A stretch of DNA of 64,000 bases from Cliona cf. orientalis (lineage: Eukaryota > Porifera > Demospongiae > Clionaida > Clionaidae). Made by a program: the position numbers and the translations under genes. The stretch covers positions 33,031,235-33,095,234 of the forward strand of contig OZ005689.1 of NCBI GenBank assembly GCA_963930775.1. The letters run 5' to 3'. Numbering within the stretch: the first letter of the stretch is position 1; every line of letters begins with the position of its first letter. Shown here one piece after another: positions 58,598 to 64,000 of the stretch. Below the pieces are notes generated by a model. That model saw only the letters and a program-made list of their open reading frames with translations. It did not search any database and was not told where the DNA came from.

Positions 58598-61500
58598 ATG
58601 GATGCCGTAAGAAAAGGAAAAAGGCGAAGAGAACGGGCTATTACTCAAGAAGCACACAGAGAAGGATCCTCTTCCGTTGATGTCACACCTAAAAGGCCGC
58701 ATAAGAGGCAGAGAATTCGTAAAAGGTGCAGGAAACCTGACCCATTTCAGTCCTCCACGACCAGTCAGGCCTCAAGCCTTAGTTCGTTATTGTCAATTCA
58801 GACAGAGGCTCAACGTTCTGTAAATGCCAGAAAACAGCTGAAGTTCAATTCTTCAACTGAAATGGTGGGTGTATTGATTATATTCTATCATAGTCACAAA
58901 TATTAAATACTATGGTATAAATTATATGTAACTGTAGCCAAGACCGTGGAGTGAGGAAGAATTGAAGGGGTTGGTAAACTACTTGTTGTGTAGAGGGATA
59001 AGAAAGACTTGGCCAGCTAGCAAGAATTCTGATTTCTGGGCTTCAGCTGCTAGCTTCATTGCTAATTGTAGTCCTGATCACAATAAGCGAACAGGTACAT
59101 GTACACCATGTCAACTTTTGTCATCGTATTTGTATTGACTGTTGGTTTGTGCTACGTTTGTAGGAAACGCCTGTCGCAACAAGGTTCTGAACACACTCAA
59201 GAAAAAATTCGTATCTCCTGAGGCAGCTGAATCTCATTACTTCCCCTTAAAGTTGGTTGCAAGTGAACCACAACCTGCTGGAGTGGAGGTTTCAGTTACG
59301 CCTAGCCTGCAGTCATGTCCAACTCGTAACGAGGGAATAGAGCCAAGCCAGCAGTTACTTGCATTATCTGACCACTTTAAGTCGTTTTGCAATTTGCATT
59401 CATCTATAGACCCACCTGATGACTTCTTGAGTCTAGCTGTATCAGCAATGGAACACCTACATTCCTGTGAGAGGTCTAATGTTGTCTATAAACTTGTGAA
59501 GGTTCTTGGTACAATGAGAGACGACCAGAGTGATTCCCTTCTCCCTGCTCGACGTATGCCCATGGGACTTATCGAGCACTGTGTCAACTTTTTCAGCTCG
59601 TCGTCAATTCGAGAGGTACACGTGCACATAATTTACTATATTATTTGTACAGTCTGTTAAGTATATACACATGTAACAATGTACATAATTATCATGTACA
59701 TGTAGATTCGCTGTCCTGATGATTATCGTCACTGGTTGGGTTCTATGTTTTCACTCTTTGGAACGAAGTTTGTGAAGTTATACAGCGGTCCAATGTGGAG
59801 AGTTGAGACTACTTCACAAGACCAGGCTGTTTCATCGCAAAACAAAGTACCAGTCGAGGTCCATTATAGCAATAGCTTGTTGATTCTATTCCTAATTACA
59901 TTCATGCTTGGTTAAATAGGCAAGAACAAATGTTCCTGGACTATCAGAACGGACTCTGCAGCGGGATATAGCGGGCAGCGGAGTAACTATGGGACCTGAA
60001 ATTCAGGTGCGTACATTAATGTATGTGTACATATGACATCCATAATATGTGACCGGATTTGGGAAAACCCTCCGTAACGAATTTTTTCTGAAAATCAAGT
60101 TTGATGTATGGTTGATAAGCTCTACCATAGAGCTAACCCGCGTTCAAGTTTTAGGCCGATCGCGCGCTTCGTTGTGGAGATACAAGCACTTTGTTTGCGA
60201 TCGCGCCACACCCCCAATAATCGAGAAATTACGGTCTAAAGGCGTTGCTATGCACGCGTATGGCGTTTCCGCACACTACGCGTGACCCGGAAATCAATTA
60301 AATGGACCTGGGCGGAGCCGTTCGAAATGAACGTAAAGATCGAGCAAGAGTTGAATTTCGTTGTTGACAACGACAGCCGATTGTTCTTAGATGCCCAAGA
60401 AGCTAAAAAGGTGAGCGAACGTACAGTAGATCGATGAATCTAGCTGTCTCTAGGTAGAGAATTCTAATTACCGCCCATAGCAACGGGCTCCGTGTACGGT
60501 GGCTATGCCGACTAGGTGGGTCAAAATGAAGGCTTATTTCGCCTTCGTATAGCACGACTAGCCTCCGTAGAAGACGGCAACAGTTAGAAGAAGGGTTGTT
60601 CCACATGTATATGACAAAATCTGGACTTTGACAAATTTCTACCTGAGCTACTAAAAACGCGCATTGCGCGACTTGCGCGCGGATCCCTTACGGAGGGTTT
60701 TCCCAAATCCGGTCACATATTATTACATGAATATATATAATGTGTATATGCATGGCAATACACATACTCCATCCCATTTAATCTGCCTGACTCGTACACA
60801 CACACCTCTCTTTCTCTCTCTCTCTCGCTCCGTCCCTCTTCCCCCTCCCTCCTCCTTTTCCTCCCTTTCACCTGATCAATTGTCTTGAGCAACTGTGTTC
60901 GCCTATGATCCTCTTACATTGTTAGCCTACCCTACTTTTTCTGGTGGGTATCAGTATATCTATGCACATTTGATGTATCTCACATTGATAAATGCAGACA
61001 TTATTATTGGATTCTGCTTCTAAAGCTAATCCACATGCAATATGGTGGATAAAGGGTGATGGCTGTGACGTTGTCCCTGGTATATGTGAGTCTGTGTCCC
61101 TAAAATGGTCTGGTGATATTGATCTAAACACCGGCGAACTTCAGGCATCTTATAAGGCGTACAGAGCGAGATTGAGGTTCATTGCTGAAATTGGCCTGAA
61201 AACTAGACAAGAGAGATGCATTGTTATGGAAGATTTGAAAAAGGTTCGCCAGCAGCTTGTTGATGAAAAGGATTTTGCTATACGAGGTATGGTCAAGGTA
61301 GTACTCACAATGTACACATACATGTAGCTCTTGGTATTGTTAATGAAAGTAACTTACATGTACATACGTGTATAATATTATGCAACATTTGTAATCTACA
61401 GAGCTTTCTACTGCGGATACACTGTACCACGAGAAGCTTCGATCTAATGAAAACAGTATGAAAGAATTATTTACTGCAGGATGGAAAGTGGAGGAGCTGA

Positions 61501-63774
61501 CTCAGCTAGTGGATCGCTTTCGAACGACCATCACTACTGTCAGCAGTGTTATAGACACCATTGCTAATCCCATGATAGACCTAGTTGATGTCAATGTTGC
61601 TGGTCAGTTGTCCCATATCCGTGAGATGGTGACATCCTTAGTACGGGACTTAACACGTCAGAAGCGCACTCCAGCCACTCATATATTTGTTTTGATGATC
61701 AGCAGTGAACTACGAGATGTTAAGCCCTATGCCCTTCCAGTGCAGTGTGTACCTTATCACTCCCTAACCCAACAACAATTGAGACAATTGGTGAGCAAAC
61801 TTGTCAAGGAGATGACCTCCAGAGGAATGAAAATAGCTGGTCAGTAACTACATAGAATTAAAAATACTGGGATGTATATCATTGTGATTCAATGTGTCAT
61901 AGGATTCTGTAGCAATGGTGAGTATAATGCCATGCGAAATCAGGGATATACCAGGCCATTATCTATTCTAAAAATCCGAAGCAATGTGAGATCGAAGTAT
62001 GCAAAAATGTCCAAGAAGCGGATGATTTCAATGCTCTCCTCTACCTGTATGTTAAATGCATTCTAAATGCTCTGTACATGTATACATGCATGTTGCACCT
62101 TGATCTGTACACTGTAGGTACTACAGATGGTCATCGAGTTGCTGAGGTACAAAATCCAGCCATTTCACAGGAACTACTTGTGGAAATTTCTCGTTGGAGA
62201 GCTGATGGTGTTGAATGGAGTGACATAATCTCTCGACTTCGGCCTCGAACAGTACCCTGTGGTTATGTATACAGTACTTGGAAGCCTGGTGAGCACTACA
62301 ATACACTATACTGTTCTTATGATTCTGCATGTATATTTCTCATGCGGCTAGGGTTATGGTTAGATCCTACATCCTAAATTCTCTTATTTAATTTATAGGA
62401 CAGGAAGAGACAGAGATTGAAAAGCTAAGGTCTATTCTGGCTCAGAGAGAGTTTACCTATGTTGTGAGGCAATATGATGAGAGGGGAATTCCATTTAGAA
62501 CACGCCTTCATGTGCCTGAAACTCATCCAGATACAGGAGCAGTGTTTATGGAAAGAGAGGATGAGGGACATGTGCTCAAGGTAACCATTAGGCATATAAT
62601 AATATTATGCAAACATCCATCCTTTTTTTAATATGCTATCTAATAGAGAATTGCTCAATGCACTCGTAATGGAGGTCCACATAAGCTACAGCTGGAAAGG
62701 TACATCGAAGCATTACACGACAGTGAGGCTGGCTTGACATATCCTGCATTGGTCGGGAGTAGAAAACAGTCGGTTCAAGATGCAGAGAGATTGTTTTCTT
62801 CCTCTTTGTTGAAATTTATGGAGAAGAAGGATTATGAGTACGAAGCACGATATATACGTGCCATCAGGGGGTGGAGACAGGCTTGCGACCAGCGTGGACT
62901 GTCTGAATTGGAGAGATGCCGGCATAATTACAACCTTCTTAATTTTATATTGGAAGAATTGATGCCTTGGTATACCCAATCATACGACTTCAGTCTATTG
63001 GAGGTGAACAGGTTTGTTCTAAATACTGTATTAAATTTTGGTTCTGCACATCATATACCCTATACATGGTACGATTGTATAGTGAACTTCAGGACATGCT
63101 CCCAAATCCATTTAGAGAGAGCAGAGATGGTACATGCATGTATTGTACCCCCCCCCCCCCCCCGAGTATGACCTCTGTTATTTAATTCAAAATGAGCACA
63201 AAGGTGTTTAGTCTTAATAATATTATTATTTACTTGCAATTGTAGAGATGTGACCAGCGTGTGTGGTTTCACCCGGGAAGTATTATCTGCTCTGATAGCC
63301 AATATCGAAACGACAGAACTGAGACGACAACAAATTGCTCAAGATAGCCTCCAACCCTCCAACCCACGTGCAAGTAACACTGATGATGTTGAGTGCTTCT
63401 TTAGCGTCTTGAGAGATCATGTGGGGACCAATTTCACCCTGAAACAAGCACAATTTGCTTGGAGAAAAGTTTGTCTGGAATTTCAAAAGCGAATCAATGC
63501 CGACCTACCGTACTACTATTTTACCTCTGCTCATGATCGTTTTTATGAAGGTCCACGACCATCCTTCAACGATCCACCAAAGAAGAAAAAAAAGCAGAGG
63601 CTTCCCAGAGGTGAGCAAGTACACATGGCATCTTTTGCTAGTGGAAGAGCTTCCTTACCTGTACGTGGTACACTGACAGTTAGACCAAAATTTCACAAGC
63701 ATCCCGTGAGTGTTCCTCCACCTTCAAGTATACCAAGTTATGTAGCTGAGCATTCCTACGCTCAACCCAAGTAA
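58598..63774 (+). CDS. 13-exon gene, SANT-like domain, unnamed transposon-like family
   Basis: Exons: 58598-58864, 58938-59094, 59164-59615, 59706-59858, 59920-60006, 60998-61286, 61402-61839, 61903-62046, 62118-62288, 62399-62580, 62647-63011, 63083-63129, 63248-63774. Phases agree and 1,092 codons are open. Exon 1 is basic with NLS-like KGKRRRER and KRPHKRQRIRKRCRK. Exon 2 starts a Myb/SANT-like fold (PWSEEELKGLVNYLL...WPAS...FWASAASFI). Later boxes: CPDDYRHWLGSMFSLFG, WWIKGDGCDVVPG, LKWSGDIDLN, ATHIFVLMISSELRDVKPYA, NGEYNAMRNQG, DVTSVCGFTREVLSALIANI, NTDDVECFFSVLRDHVG, LPYYYFTSAHDRFYEG. The acidic boxes could be DDE-like, but the usual Asp before GEYN reads Asn here. I recall many copies of this family in corals and sponges; function unproven. 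Exons 12/13 are the least certain. Confidence 0.75.
60048..60717 (+). mobile_element. TGTGACC MITE, full copy within an intron
   Basis: TGTGACCGGATTTGGGAAAA to its inverse, TA on both sides. It lies wholly inside the 0.99-kb intron between exons 5 and 6 of the SANT-like gene, same strand sense as the gene. It contains ATGAACGTAAAGATCGAGCA and the AAAAAG/GTGAGC donor. Confidence 0.9.
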
Positions 63775-64000
63775 GACTTTATGTGCAATACAACTCCTTA
63801 CGTAATAGTTAAATCACATTCATTATACAATAATATTGATTGCCTGATGTGGGTACATAGTATATTAATTTTTGTTCAGCATTCAGTGTTCAGTCAATTT
63901 GAAGAATGGGTACTCTAGTACATTGTATTGGAACTTCGATGAACAATTGGTGGCCATGCACCTTTACGGGTGATGTCTATTGCAGCGTAGTACCCCGGCC
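63775..64000. other. No gene recognised
   Basis: 3' flank of the SANT-like gene. No clear poly(A) signal chosen. Confidence 0.3.

Noticed and set aside
60048-60285. Small protein starting MTGFGKTLR in each TGTGACC MITE
   Set aside because: Its first codons are the terminal repeat read as protein with a non-ATG start; similarity among copies is explained by DNA identity.

Overview
This 64-kb window looks like gene-poor, transposon-rich nuclear DNA from an invertebrate animal. A sponge is my best guess. Evidence: genes have many short phase-compatible introns with GT/AG ends, TACATGTA-type words are frequent, and several gene families here are ones I associate with sponges and cnidarians. The organism is inference. 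I saw no rRNA gene, standalone tRNA gene, CRISPR array or bacterial operon.

Layout. (1) 1-5 kb: a TA-flanked MITE, then a long minus-strand reading frame joining a Mutator-like transposase to a Ulp1-type cysteine protease and a PHD finger. (2) 5-11 kb: dispersed and inverted repeats, small TIR elements and a tRNA-like SINE module. (3) 12.2-16.4 kb: a TTAA-flanked two-gene element. A plus-strand gene for a small P2X7-C-terminal-like zinc protein converges on a 13-exon minus-strand Kolobok-like transposase gene; the two have matching TATA promoters. (4) 17.5-20 kb: remnants, including a frameshifted Crypton-like tyrosine recombinase beside a perfect 60-bp-arm palindrome. (5) 20-24.4 kb: nested copies of a TGTGACC-ended MITE around a Merlin-like exon. 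(6) 24.4-37 kb: a gag-protease fossil, a coding minisatellite, several MITEs, a LINE split by another element, and a hAT transposase remnant. (7) 37.6-42.4 kb: a broken Ty3/Gypsy LTR element carrying a nested TTAA-flanked DNA element. (8) 42.5-48.7 kb: more TGTGACC MITEs, one rearranged into an inverted dimer, and an AT-hook-like repeat. (9) 49.3-57.4 kb: one large DNA element with TIRs, 8-bp target duplications and inverted subterminal minisatellite arrays. It carries an OTU-CXC gene and a second gene, and a PIF/Harbinger element has landed inside its right array. (10) 57.7-63.8 kb: a piggyBac C-terminal remnant, then an apparently intact 13-exon gene of about 1,092 codons with a Myb/SANT-like domain and an intronic MITE.

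How the parts work together. The genes are mostly mobile-element machinery: transposases paired with DNA-binding, SUMO/ubiquitin-protease or chromatin-reader domains. Nesting gives relative ages: the Harbinger element is younger than the 8-kb element, the TTAA element younger than the Ty3 element, and one TGTGACC MITE younger than the copy it split. Exon models come from splice signals and reading phase read by eye and are not confirmed by transcripts.
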